DNA of 64,000 nucleotides from an uncultured Brevibacillus sp. (GTDB lineage: Bacteria; Bacillota; Bacilli; Brevibacillales; Brevibacillaceae). The position numbers and the translations under genes are program-made. Shown here one piece after another: positions 33,392 through 41,806 of this stretch. The DNA lies in NCBI GenBank assembly GCA_946402065.1, contig CAMIVR010000010.1, positions 1 through 64,000 of the forward strand, given 5' to 3'. A model generated the notes under the pieces. That model was not told the DNA's origin. It saw nothing but the letters and a program-made list of their open reading frames with translations, and did no database searches. Every line of letters begins with the position of its first letter. The first letter of the stretch is position 1.

Positions 33392-35626
33392 ATGAACCAA
33401 CGATCAAAAATTATGGCAAGTGGAGTCATAGCAGTAGCCTTACTACTTGTTCCTGTGCTGGTCGCGGCACGATCAACTGATCAGACGAGCAGCGACCGTA
33501 TTTCCTTGCGTTCCTCGTCTTTTGCTAAAAAGCTACCTGCTTTGCGTACAAACTCAGATTCAACTCTATACATTATCACCTGTGATGGCCCCATAGAGGA
33601 AGCATGGAAAAGTGAATTAGAAGAGGCCGGAGTCGAGTTAGGCGCTTATTTGCCGGATTTCTCATTTGTTTCAAAAATCACTGACAAAGCCCTCGTAAAA
33701 AAAATCAAACGCCTGCCGTTCGTTTCCAATGTAAAAATCTTTGATCCAGCTTATAAGCTGGCACCAGAGCTGGAAAAGGAACTAAAAAAAGGAGAAGAAT
33801 GTAAAGTTGTCGTACGTGCTTTTGACCATGAAAAAAATTTGAGCGGCCTCGTAAAGCGGCTGGTTAAGAATCGCGAGACAGATTCTGAAAACCGGGAAGG
33901 GGTATCAACGCTCACCGTTGATGAGGACTTGCTGACAACCTTAGCGACCTCTGATGATGTTGTCTGGATAGAACCGTATCCGGAAATAACCGTTTTCAAT
34001 GACCGCGCGCGTGAAATCGTTCATTCGGATGTTCTGCAGCGGACGGGCTTTACCGGAAAGGGACAAATTGTCGGGGTGACAGATACCGGTTTAGATACAG
34101 GTGACATCCATAACCTCCACCCTGATTTGGCTGGACAAGTCCTACAGATCATTCCTTCCGATTTCAGACCCAATCCCAGCGATACAAGTGACAGGAACGG
34201 ACACGGGACACATGTTGCCGCCACCGTTCTCGGTACAGGTAAAGCATCGAATGGAAAGCTTGCCGGAATGGCTCCCGACGCCAAACTCGTCTTTCATGCA
34301 GGTGGTATTAACGATAGCAGTGGACTTAGTTTTTTGAACAGTTACGATACATGGAGCGAAGCTTATCGTTATGGTGCCAAAATCAATTCTGTCTCATGGG
34401 GCTCAATGACCAATGCAACCTACAACTACCTGGCCTGGGAAGCAGATCGTTTCTTATGGGATCACAAAGATGCAATATTACTTGTTGCCGCAGGAAATAG
34501 TGGTTTTGAAGGATTGGGGACTGTCTCCAGCCCTGCCACTGCCAAAAATGTTGTGGCAGTTGGCGCAACAACAACGAATCGTTTTGAAGAACATTTTAAA
34601 GACAGTGTTGCCTCTTTTTCAGGTAAAGGTCCAACGCTTGACGGACGATTGAAACCCGATGTTGTAGCTCCGGGAGTCACAATATTGTCCGCCCGCTCCT
34701 CTTTGGCCAAGGATGATATTTTTTCCCCTCCGTTCGAAAACAGTAAATACGGGTATTTGAGTGGAACATCGATGGCCACTCCTGTAGTAGCAGGAGGAGT
34801 AGCCCAAATCCGCCAGTTTCTTAATGAAAATGGTTATTCTAATCCGAGTGGTGCCTTGATGAAAGCAATGTTAGTAACTGGTACAGACCAGGTCACTTAT
34901 AAAGCTTGGCATAGGCCAAACGATTTGTTTGAAACATATGTACAGGGTTACGGACAAGTAAATCTACAAAAAGCCATTCGGACGGATTTTATTGACGAGA
35001 CAAAGGGATTACAGACAGGTGATTCGGTTTCCTACCACTTAACCGTAACAGAGACGGACAAACCGGTAATTGTGACTCTAGCTTGGACTGACTATCCATC
35101 CGAACCGCTAGCTTTCAAAAATTTGGTAAACGACCTTGATTTGTCAATTACTTCTCCCACTGGGGAGAAATTCTACGGCAATTACGGAAACAACATGGAA
35201 AACCGATTCAATAACGAGGCCGACCATAAAAACAATGTAGAGCAGATTTTTATTCCCAACGCGGAAAAAGGTACCTACACTGTTACAGTTAAAGCCTATA
35301 ACATTCCCCAAGGTCCACAGCCTTATGCCATCGCGACAAATCAAACACTCCGCTTGGAAGGAGAACAGCCCGATAAAATAGTAAAACTAACCGCTAACCA
35401 GAAGAAAGTCGAGATTCAAGAAAATGAAGATATACAATTGTCCCTTACCGCAACGCAACAAAACGGGAAAAAGGTGGACGTGACAAACAAAGCCACATGG
35501 AAATCCTTAAAAGCTAGTGTCGTTAGTGTGGAAAAAGGAAAAATATCGGCCAAGATGAAAGGCCAAACGTCAGTTCAGGCAACATATGGAGGTAAATCTA
35601 TAAAAATTCAGGTTATCGTAAAATAA
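33392..35626 (+). CDS. Secreted subtilisin-family serine protease (S8) with C-terminal Ig-like domain
   Basis: 744 aa preproprotein. There is a signal peptide (about residues 1-27) and a propeptide of roughly 170-190 residues. The S8 catalytic domain has Asp in GVTDTGLD, His in NGHGTHVA, Asn of the oxyanion in VAAGNSG and Ser in SGTSMATPVVAGG. A beta-rich P/C-terminal domain as in KP-43-like subtilases follows (about 535-660). The last ~85 residues form a BIG2/Ig-like module (VDVTNKATWKS). It is a cell-surface or secreted general protease. The gene is somewhat AT-richer than its flanks. GAAGGAGATC precedes the ATG. Confidence 0.95.
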   Translation: MNQRSKIMASGVIAVALLLVPVLVAARSTDQTSSDRISLRSSSFAKKLPALRTNSDSTLYIITCDGPIEEAWKSELEEAGVELGAYLPDFSFVSKITDKALVKKIKRLPFVSNVKIFDPAYKLAPELEKELKKGEECKVVVRAFDHEKNLSGLVKRLVKNRETDSENREGVSTLTVDEDLLTTLATSDDVVWIEPYPEITVFNDRAREIVHSDVLQRTGFTGKGQIVGVTDTGLDTGDIHNLHPDLAGQVLQIIPSDFRPNPSDTSDRNGHGTHVAATVLGTGKASNGKLAGMAPDAKLVFHAGGINDSSGLSFLNSYDTWSEAYRYGAKINSVSWGSMTNATYNYLAWEADRFLWDHKDAILLVAAGNSGFEGLGTVSSPATAKNVVAVGATTTNRFEEHFKDSVASFSGKGPTLDGRLKPDVVAPGVTILSARSSLAKDDIFSPPFENSKYGYLSGTSMATPVVAGGVAQIRQFLNENGYSNPSGALMKAMLVTGTDQVTYKAWHRPNDLFETYVQGYGQVNLQKAIRTDFIDETKGLQTGDSVSYHLTVTETDKPVIVTLAWTDYPSEPLAFKNLVNDLDLSITSPTGEKFYGNYGNNMENRFNNEADHKNNVEQIFIPNAEKGTYTVTVKAYNIPQGPQPYAIATNQTLRLEGEQPDKIVKLTANQKKVEIQENEDIQLSLTATQQNGKKVDVTNKATWKSLKASVVSVEKGKISAKMKGQTSVQATYGGKSIKIQVIVK

Positions 35627-35650
35627 ATGTTCACTGTTGGACTACAGCAC

Positions 35651-35697
35651 AAAGGGGCTGTCTCAAAAGTCATTTTTCGACCTAGAGACGCCCCTTT
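35651..35697. terminator. Hairpin after the subtilase gene (terminator; IS-end-like)
   Basis: AAAGGGGCTGTCTC at 35651-35664 pairs with GAGACGCCCCTTTT at 35684-35697 (one base bulged or mismatched). The 19-base loop includes CATTTTTCG. The U-run makes it a working terminator. The GGGGCTGTCTCAAAAGT wording resembles terminal repeats of some Bacillales IS elements, so it may be a domesticated IS end. Confidence 0.6.
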
Positions 35698-35787
35698 TGC
35701 ATATCAAAACCCTTGATAAATCAACGTTTCTGATTATTGAATGGTAGTGGATTTGCCTTTTGGACAGCCATTTTGCGTTTGTTCGTT

Positions 35788-36921
35788 TTAACGCTCCCGA
35801 TTCGTCATCTGCTGCCAGACCGAGCCGCTGGCCGCTTCGCCCCGTTCGATCCGTTCAATCGCCATTTTGATCTGCATGCTGACTTCAAATTCCGGGTCGT
35901 CCTCTGCCTCTTTCAGACCGGCCAGCGCCGTCTCATCGCCAACTTCATACAGAAAACGGGCGGCCCGCCAGCGGACCAGCTTGTTGCGGTCCTTTAGGGC
36001 GTTGAGCATCGGGCCGATTGCCTGCGGATCGCCGATGTCGGACAAGGTATCCCCGGCAGTTCGGCGCACAGGGACTGACTCGTCCTGCAGTGCCTGGTAC
36101 AAGTACGGCAGCACGATCTCTCCGCCGATAATGCCTAAATAGACAGTCGCCAGGCGGCGGATCGATGACTTTTCATCCGTGAGCGCTTTGACGACCAGCG
36201 GCAGCGTCTCCTCTGTCGGCTCCAGCTGCTCCAGTGCTGCGTACCGCTTGCGCCAGTCGGGATCGTCAAACATCTCTGCCGTTATCGTCACGGTCCGCGC
36301 TGGAGCCGGCGCTTGCTCGCCTACGTCTTGCAAAATTTCTTGCATCAAGGCTTCCAGACGCGCCTGATCATAGGCGGCATCAATTTCCTGGGCGACCTCT
36401 TCGCCAATCTCTTTCAGCTCGCCATAGCGTACGCCCTGTTCCACCCAACGCCGTTCCATGACGAGGTTCGGCGACGCGGCCCCGGCCTGCATCGCCGCCT
36501 TGGTGAAGCGCTCCGGCAGGGCAGCGCGGATTTGTTCCGTCTCCGTCGTTACCTTCACTTGCATCGGCAGAGTACGGAACATCTGGATGAACACCTTCGC
36601 TTCGCCGAATGCCGCTTCTGGCTGACTTGGCGCTTGGCCGCCATTCACTGCCTCGCCCGTCACCGCCCCGCCAAGAATCTCGCCCGCCTGAGCCAGAATC
36701 GTCTGCCAACTGGCTGTCGCCACCCGCTCAAGGGCGATGAAATCGGCGACGCGAAACACTTCCTTCACGCCCGGAATGGCCAGCAGCTTCTGGACGTACT
36801 CCGGAGCCTGGTCCTTGTTTTTCTGTGTATATTCTTCATGAACACCGCCGGGAAGCTTTTCATCCACGTTCAGCTTCATCGAATTCGGACTCGGTGTAGG
36901 TTCAATTGAGAGTAGTTTCAT
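35788..36921 (-). CDS. Conserved virulence factor C-like protein (Nfu-N domain plus HEAT repeats)
   Basis: 377 aa from ATG 36921 (AAAGGAG nine bases upstream). The N-terminal ~85 residues (IEPTPSPNSMKLNVDEKLPGG) match the Nfu/NifU N-terminal scaffold domain. The middle is a VirC-like region, and the C-terminal ~150 residues hold HEAT/PBS-type repeats (LATVYLGIIGGE, VRRTAGDTLSDIGD, VRWRAARFLYEVGD). This is the CvfC architecture known from Staphylococcus and Bacillus; the molecular role is not known to me. Monocistronic. Confidence 0.85.
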   Translation of the reverse strand: MKLLSIEPTPSPNSMKLNVDEKLPGGVHEEYTQKNKDQAPEYVQKLLAIPGVKEVFRVADFIALERVATASWQTILAQAGEILGGAVTGEAVNGGQAPSQPEAAFGEAKVFIQMFRTLPMQVKVTTETEQIRAALPERFTKAAMQAGAASPNLVMERRWVEQGVRYGELKEIGEEVAQEIDAAYDQARLEALMQEILQDVGEQAPAPARTVTITAEMFDDPDWRKRYAALEQLEPTEETLPLVVKALTDEKSSIRRLATVYLGIIGGEIVLPYLYQALQDESVPVRRTAGDTLSDIGDPQAIGPMLNALKDRNKLVRWRAARFLYEVGDETALAGLKEAEDDPEFEVSMQIKMAIERIERGEAASGSVWQQMTNRER

Positions 36922-37072
36922 GTGTGGGCACTCCTTTCTGCTGCTTCGCAAATGGCGTTGCTCTCTTCTCATCATACCACTCTTGACCCCGGCGCAGACA
37001 AGGCGCGGATGTGCTTGGGGGATTATTGCAGAGCAGGGTATCCCTTCTTCAGACCCGATGAGCTTACCAAGT

Positions 37073-37115
37073 GAAAACCCATCGAGTAAAGATTGGTAGT
37101 CCTCGATGGGTTTTC
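37073..37115 (-). terminator. Terminator after the 37153-37893 gene
   Basis: 14-bp perfect stem, GAAAACCCATCGAG at 37073-37086 with CTCGATGGGTTTTC at 37102-37115, and a 15-base loop. The T-rich end sits on the plus strand and an A-run/TTTTC on the minus strand is modest. Confidence 0.5.
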
Positions 37116-37152
37116 GACAGGTAATTTAATAAAGCTAAAGGCGGCTTGTCCC

Positions 37153-37893
37153 TCATTCCAACAAGTTTTCATTTAACTCTCGCTTAACTGCATGAATCAG
37201 CTCGGATATTGGTCGTCCCGAGTACTCTTCTTGTAAAAAATACAGGTCGTCATGTTTTTTTCCATGTTCGATTGTTTCAGGGGAAATCTGTGAAACCAGT
37301 TCGCCTTTATTCGTAATCTTGATTTTCCCTTGTACTGCCCCTGCTACATTGTAATTGCCCTGTTTATTATTTTTTTTCAAGAAAACAAAATACTTATTCC
37401 CTTTTTTCATAGGAACTGAGCCTTCAATACCTTCTTCAATAATGCCGAGCTCCTGTTCCAGGTCGCTTCCAGGCTTTCCATCGGGAATATACTTGGCAGC
37501 TTCCCGTTCATCGTACTCCCCTCCCGTTTCCAGAACAGAAATTATATCGTCAACCTTTTTATCCCCTTTATATACTTCATTAAGCTTTAATTGTGAGATC
37601 GTATGCACACTTAGTATCTCATATTCAGGATAAGTTTCTTGTGAGACAACCTCCGCTTCCGCGATTAAATCTGCTTTTTCAACTAATCCTTTTACATCAC
37701 TAAATGTTTCGGCAAATAGTGCCTCCCCTGAAACAATTCTATGACTTGTTTCGCTTGAAAAAGGAATATTTTTCCTCGATTCCGAGTAACTTGAATGATA
37801 AAAAGCTAGTCCCCCCAATAATACGAAACTCGTTGCAGTTAAAATTACGCTTTTACCTACTCTAACCCCATAATTTTCACTACCCCCTTTCAA
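37153..37893 (-). CDS. Membrane-anchored protein of unknown function
   Basis: 246 aa from TTG 37893 (GAGGG seven bases upstream); a longer ATG frame begins at 37920. One N-terminal hydrophobic segment (about residues 15-35 of the short form) acts as signal anchor. The rest is an extracellular domain that is Glu/Lys-rich, with YKGDKKVDDIISVLETGGEY and KKGNKYFVFLKK. The sequence wording suggests a beta-rich domain found in other Bacillus lipoprotein-like hypotheticals, but I cannot name it. AT-rich relative to its surroundings. No operon partner. Confidence 0.7.
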   Translation of the reverse strand: MKGGSENYGVRVGKSVILTATSFVLLGGLAFYHSSYSESRKNIPFSSETSHRIVSGEALFAETFSDVKGLVEKADLIAEAEVVSQETYPEYEILSVHTISQLKLNEVYKGDKKVDDIISVLETGGEYDEREAAKYIPDGKPGSDLEQELGIIEEGIEGSVPMKKGNKYFVFLKKNNKQGNYNVAGAVQGKIKITNKGELVSQISPETIEHGKKHDDLYFLQEEYSGRPISELIHAVKRELNENLLE

Positions 37894-38008
37894 TACTTTT
37901 CCCTCGAAACATTGTAGCAATTTTTCCTAAGAACCATATCGCTCTATAACCGCATTTATTGCCTCTTCATCTGGAAATGCCATTCCATGTGTTACTCTAT
38001 TTTTTCTT

Positions 38009-38040
38009 GAAAAAATTGGCTACGCCAAGCTTTTTGGCGT
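38009..38040 (-). terminator. Terminator after the DUF4931 gene, carrying the TTGGCTACGCCAAGC motif
   Basis: ACGCCAA (38022-38028) pairs with TTGGCGT (38034-38040). On the minus strand TAGCCAATTTTTTC follows, a good U-run. The overlapping palindrome TTGGC-TAC-GCCAA offers an alternative fold. The 15 bases at 38016-38030 occur identically at 55768-55782. Confidence 0.6.
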
Positions 38041-38047
38041 AAATACG

Positions 38048-38806
38048 CTAAAAATACAGCCCGCGAATCCTCGCCGCGACCTCCTCCAGATTATTCGCCA
38101 CCTGCGGAATCCCGTAGCCGACAAACAGCGGAGAGGTGACGAATCGCGGTACCACTTTGACCATAATATTGCCGTGAATATGATAAAAAAACAGGTTGTA
38201 GCTGGCACAGCGCTGATTAAAATGATGGAGAATAAAGTGCGTCAGCACCTGAATGTAATCTGCCATCGCATTCAGGTAGGCAAAATCAGTCAGAATGACA
38301 TTGAATTCAAAAAAGCCGATGCGCGGCATGGTTGAGATATTGCAAGTGACTCCGTGCTGGGCGGCGATGACGACACCTTCAAAATGATCCTCATTCGTAT
38401 GCTCCAGGCAATCAAGCGTCTCCAGGCCGACGATCTGCATGTGCGGGTGCCGGATCGAGCCGCCGGAGTACGGTCCGTGGTTTTTGAAGAACATCACCGA
38501 GGTGAACGCTTTGCTCGCTTCCATCTCCAGCCACTTCTCCACCCCGAACGCCATCAAGGCGTGCAGGTGATCCCTGGAGTAGAGCGACAGCTCGGAATCG
38601 CATTCATCGGTTTCGATTAAGACAGTCTGAAACGCATCTTCCAGCACAGGAAACTTGTTTTTCAGCAAAATCATCGAACCGTGTTGATCGAGGATGCCTT
38701 CCAGACTGGAGCGGTCACAAAACGGGCAGGCAGTTGTCCGGTTGATGATGCTTTCGGGCTTTTGCTTGCCAATTGCCGATCGAAAATAGAGCTGGGACTG
38801 AGCCAT
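38048..38806 (-). CDS. DUF4931 / galactose-1-phosphate uridylyltransferase-like protein
   Basis: 252 aa from ATG 38806 (AGGTG six bases before; a GTG three codons earlier is less likely). It has an N-terminal zinc-type CPFCDRSS and a later GGSIRHPHMQIVGLE, the HxH-x-Q-like active-site motif of the HIT/GalT superfamily. Length and motifs match DUF4931 of Bacillales. Expected chemistry is nucleotidyl transfer or hydrolysis, but the substrate is unknown. Stands alone, with a terminator behind it. Confidence 0.82.
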   Translation of the reverse strand: MAQSQLYFRSAIGKQKPESIINRTTACPFCDRSSLEGILDQHGSMILLKNKFPVLEDAFQTVLIETDECDSELSLYSRDHLHALMAFGVEKWLEMEASKAFTSVMFFKNHGPYSGGSIRHPHMQIVGLETLDCLEHTNEDHFEGVVIAAQHGVTCNISTMPRIGFFEFNVILTDFAYLNAMADYIQVLTHFILHHFNQRCASYNLFFYHIHGNIMVKVVPRFVTSPLFVGYGIPQVANNLEEVAARIRGLYF

Positions 38807-38947
38807 GGTTTTCACCTACTGTTTATTGTAATTGTCCATATTTTAAAAATTAATCGCTCGATAAAATCGTTCTTATTGGGATTATACTAAATATTACACT
38901 TCACATTAGAACAAATTCACGTTATTGTTTCCATAGGGAATTTTTTA

Positions 38948-38979
38948 GTCGACCGGAATTTTTACAAATTTCAATCGAC
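38948..38979. repeat. Degenerate copy of a 32-bp hairpin repeat
   Basis: A 32-base dyad framed by GTCGA...TCGAC with an AATTT-TTAC-AAATT centre. It corresponds base for base in layout to the perfect hairpin at 55798-55829. Several stem positions no longer pair. It lies 90 bases upstream of the aspartokinase gene. Confidence 0.5.
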
Positions 38980-39069
38980 CACAGCTTAAAATTGACAACG
39001 AATGCAGCCTATGCAGAGAGAGCCGCCTGGACAATTGGACGGCGGATAGGAAAAAATGGAGGGTACATG

Positions 39070-40425
39070 ATGAAAGTAGCAAAATTTGGCGGCACTTCTA
39101 TGGCGAGTGCTGGACAGTTTCAAAAGGTTTACGAAATCATTCAAGCGGATCCGGAGCGCAAAATTATCGTCGTTTCTGCCCCGGGTAAACGATATAAGGA
39201 AGATACAAAAGTTACTGACCTGCTGATCGCTTTGGCGACGCAATACCTCGAGCATCGCGAAGCGGAAACCGAGCTGCAGCAGGTAGTCAACCGCTACCGG
39301 GAGATCGCCGATGAGCTGCAGCTGGACGGACTGATCATCGAGCGGATTACGGCAGATTTGCGTGACCTGTTGAAGCTGGATACTTCGAACCCGGATCGCT
39401 TCCTCGACGCGGTAAAAGCCGCCGGAGAAGATAACAGCGCCAAATTGTTCGCTGCCTTCCTGCAGAGCAAAGGCCTCGATGCCCACTATGTGAATCCGAA
39501 AGAAGCGGGACTGCTCGTGAGCGACGAACCCGGTAATGCACAAGTACTGCCCGAGTCGTACGAAAATCTGCACGCACTGCGCGAGCGCAAAGGGCTTATT
39601 GTGTTTCCCGGCTTTTTTGGATTCTCTCCGGACGGCGTGCTCGTCACCTTTTCACGCGGGGGCTCCGATATTACCGGCTCGATTCTGGCAGCTGCAGTCA
39701 AGGCTGAATTGTACGAAAATTTCACCGATGTCGATTCGGTCTACTCGGTCAACCCGAATCTGGTCAGCAATCCAAAAGAAATCAAAGAGATTACGTACCG
39801 CGAAATGCGCGAGCTGTCGTACGCCGGCTTCTCTGTCTTTCACGAGGATGCCCTCCTGCCTGCCTTTAGTGCCGGTATTCCTGTCTGTGTAAAAAATACC
39901 AACAATCCGGACGCCCCGGGTACGATGATCGTTTCCGAACGCCATTCCGCTGCCGAGACAGTCATCGGCATTGCCAGCGACGACGGGTTTTGCAGCATCT
40001 ACATGAGCAAATATTTAATGAACCGGGAGATCGGATTTGGTCGCAAGGTATTCCAAATCCTGGAGGAAGAGGGCATCTCCTACGAACATACGCCATCTGG
40101 CATCGACAACATCTCTGTCATCATTCGCGACACGAATTTTGATGTAGAAAAAGAAAAACGCATTGAAGCGCGGATTAAAAACGAGTTGAAGGTTGACGAC
40201 ATCGCGATTGAACGCAATCTGGCACTGGTGATGATCGTCGGGGAAGGCATGCGCCGCTCGATCGGAGTATCGGCGCGGGCTACCGCTGCCTTGGCCAAGG
40301 CCAATGTCAACATCGAGATGATCAATCAAGGCTCCTCGGAAGTCAGCATGATGTTTGGCGTCAAGGCACACGATGCCGATTTCGCCGTTGTCTCCCTGTA
40401 CAACGAATTTTTCGGCAATAAATAA
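39070..40425 (+). CDS. Aspartate kinase (monofunctional, class III type)
   Basis: 451 aa from the second ATG of ATGATG (GGAGGG six bases before 39070). The kinase signature KVAKFGGTSMASAGQF is at the N-terminus. RGGSDITGSILAAAV and VYSVNPNLVSNPKEI are the aspartate/ATP-site regions. Two ACT domains follow (IGIASDDGFCSIYMSK and LVMIVGEGMRRSIGVSARA), the regulatory domains for Lys/Thr feedback. It phosphorylates Asp as the first step to Lys, Met, Thr and diaminopimelate. Closest in layout to B. subtilis YclM. I looked for a lysine riboswitch upstream and found none. Confidence 0.93.
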   Translation: MKVAKFGGTSMASAGQFQKVYEIIQADPERKIIVVSAPGKRYKEDTKVTDLLIALATQYLEHREAETELQQVVNRYREIADELQLDGLIIERITADLRDLLKLDTSNPDRFLDAVKAAGEDNSAKLFAAFLQSKGLDAHYVNPKEAGLLVSDEPGNAQVLPESYENLHALRERKGLIVFPGFFGFSPDGVLVTFSRGGSDITGSILAAAVKAELYENFTDVDSVYSVNPNLVSNPKEIKEITYREMRELSYAGFSVFHEDALLPAFSAGIPVCVKNTNNPDAPGTMIVSERHSAAETVIGIASDDGFCSIYMSKYLMNREIGFGRKVFQILEEEGISYEHTPSGIDNISVIIRDTNFDVEKEKRIEARIKNELKVDDIAIERNLALVMIVGEGMRRSIGVSARATAALAKANVNIEMINQGSSEVSMMFGVKAHDADFAVVSLYNEFFGNK

Positions 40426-40493
40426 TGCGGATAGGCCAAATCGTGCCTGCGTGAACTCATCGCAGCAATGACAGAGTAAATAGATTCCCCGGC

Positions 40494-40523
40494 AAGCCGC
40501 CGATGTATCAGCATCTGCGGCTT
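40494..40523 (+). terminator. Terminator after the aspartokinase gene
   Basis: 12-bp stem with one mismatch, AAGCCGCCGATG (40494-40505) with CATCTGCGGCTT (40512-40523), 6-base loop, then TTTT. Confidence 0.8.
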
Positions 40524-40639
40524 TTTTCCGCGGTGGCTGTCCATACGTGGCACATGCGGACAAAACGCCGTTCCCTTCCTTCGCAGGCGCTCGTATATAT
40601 GATAGAAGATTGTTGGAAGAGAGTCTGGGAGGAGATTGG

Positions 40640-41467
40640 ATGTTTGCGACAAATTGGGTGCCGCTGCAAAAATCCCTGCGCAAGGTCGGCCCTGTGTGGC
40701 ATGTATACCGTCGCAACGGTGAGCGCAAAGAGTTCGGCTATTTCAAGTATTCCACAGCGAAAAGCAGACGATTGGCCGGGCCAATGATCGCCAACGAGTA
40801 CATCAGCTATCGCTTGGCCTCGATGTCAGGACTCGATGCAGCGGAATTCGAGTTTGCCAAAGTAGAAGGAATCGTCGGCGGGGTCTCTATCGTCAAACCG
40901 ATCGGCAATCTCGCAAGTTGGAATCAACTGCGTCAGCGTAAAGGAATGCCGGTAACGCACTTCCTGAGTCGGCCGGAACAACTGCTGAACCTCTTTGTGT
41001 TCGACACGTGGATTTGCAACCTGGACCGACACGGCGGCAATCTGATTACCTACCCTGTCGGCCGATCCTATGATTTTTATTTGATCGATCACGGTCTGTC
41101 GCTACTGGGTGCGCTTTGCTGGCGAGGGGTTCATTGGCCGTCGCCTTACTGGAATCACGTGTCGAAGTACAATCGCCACTACGTAGCCGGTTTGATCTCC
41201 TCCATTCGCTCTGCTGAACAACTGGAGCCGTTTATTTATCGCATTCAACAAATTCCCGCCAGAAGTATCGAGCACATCATCAGCGAAGTTCCCTCCTGCT
41301 TTCTCAACCGCAAGCAAGCGGGAATCATCTATCAACTGCTCCTCTCGCGGCAGAAAGATCTCCCGTCGATTCTCGCCCTCTGGTTTCAGAAATACAAGAA
41401 AAGCACGTCGACCACGACAAGACATACGTGCGAAGAACACGTTGACGACTACTATTACTATTACTAA
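40640..41467 (+). CDS. HipA-like kinase family protein with poly-tyrosine C-terminus
   Basis: 275 aa from ATG 40640 (GGGAGGAG five bases upstream); the longer frame from 40547 is unsupported. HipA/PI3K-like features are a nucleotide-binding beta region with VSIVKPIG, the catalytic loop NLDRHGGNL (NxDRHxxN form) and the metal-binding FYLIDHGLSL. No HipB partner or antitoxin is present, so it is not a classical toxin-antitoxin module. The protein ends EEHVDDYYYYY, an acidic tail with five tyrosines. The position next to CotB-like and ATP-grasp coat genes suggests spore-surface protein modification, by inference. Confidence 0.85.
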   Translation: MFATNWVPLQKSLRKVGPVWHVYRRNGERKEFGYFKYSTAKSRRLAGPMIANEYISYRLASMSGLDAAEFEFAKVEGIVGGVSIVKPIGNLASWNQLRQRKGMPVTHFLSRPEQLLNLFVFDTWICNLDRHGGNLITYPVGRSYDFYLIDHGLSLLGALCWRGVHWPSPYWNHVSKYNRHYVAGLISSIRSAEQLEPFIYRIQQIPARSIEHIISEVPSCFLNRKQAGIIYQLLLSRQKDLPSILALWFQKYKKSTSTTTRHTCEEHVDDYYYYY

Positions 41468-41772
41468 ACGTTTGCTTGATCATTGGAACCGCTATCGAAC
41501 CGCCTGTGCAAGCCTCAAAGCTGTTCATCCGAAAGACTCCCAGGGCTCTCCTGGTTGTTTTATCCTTTCAAAAAGTTACATTCGCTAAAGCCCTAGCTTC
41601 GTCATGACGCCCGCATTTTGACCGTTCATATTCAGTCCATACATGCTCGTCCAGTGGTGCGCACGCGGACCTGTCCGCTCGTATGGCTCGCTCGATCAGC
41701 AGTCAAAGCCAACCGTGCCCTGAAGCGATTGGCCATGACGCTACGCACTGCTTTTCTTCGGGCAGCACAATT
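41468..41772. other. Gene-free spacer of about 300 bases
   Basis: Between the HipA-like gene and the terminator at 41773. It has no ribosome-binding-site-led ORF and no conserved motif. A 70-codon frame at 41618-41830 (+) runs through the terminator hairpin and has no start signal. I see nothing functional. Confidence 0.4.
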
Positions 41773-41805
41773 GGCAAAAAGCCGATCACATATCGGCTTT
41801 TTGCC
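41773..41805. terminator. Strong bidirectional terminator
   Basis: 14-bp perfect stem GGCAAAAAGCCGAT (41773-41786) with ATCGGCTTTTTGCC (41792-41805), 5-base loop, with a U-run in both directions. It ends the small coat-protein gene (-), whose stop is one base away, and probably the HipA-like gene (+). Confidence 0.8.
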
Positions 41806-41806
41806 A

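Noticed and set aside
34000-35626. Phage or conjugative cargo around the subtilase gene
   Set aside because: Slight AT bias only; no integrase, att repeats or phage genes were seen in the window.
37073-37115. CRISPR-like repeat
   Set aside because: A single hairpin with no regular spacing or additional copies; none of the window's repeats form an array.
38807-39069. Lysine riboswitch (L-box) before the aspartokinase gene
   Set aside because: Only a short CCGCC/GGCGG hairpin and the degenerate 32-mer repeat are present; I cannot find the L-box core or a terminator/antiterminator pair.
40640-41467. HipBA toxin-antitoxin system
   Set aside because: The kinase is HipA-like but there is no HTH antitoxin gene on either side; the neighbours are coat-type genes.
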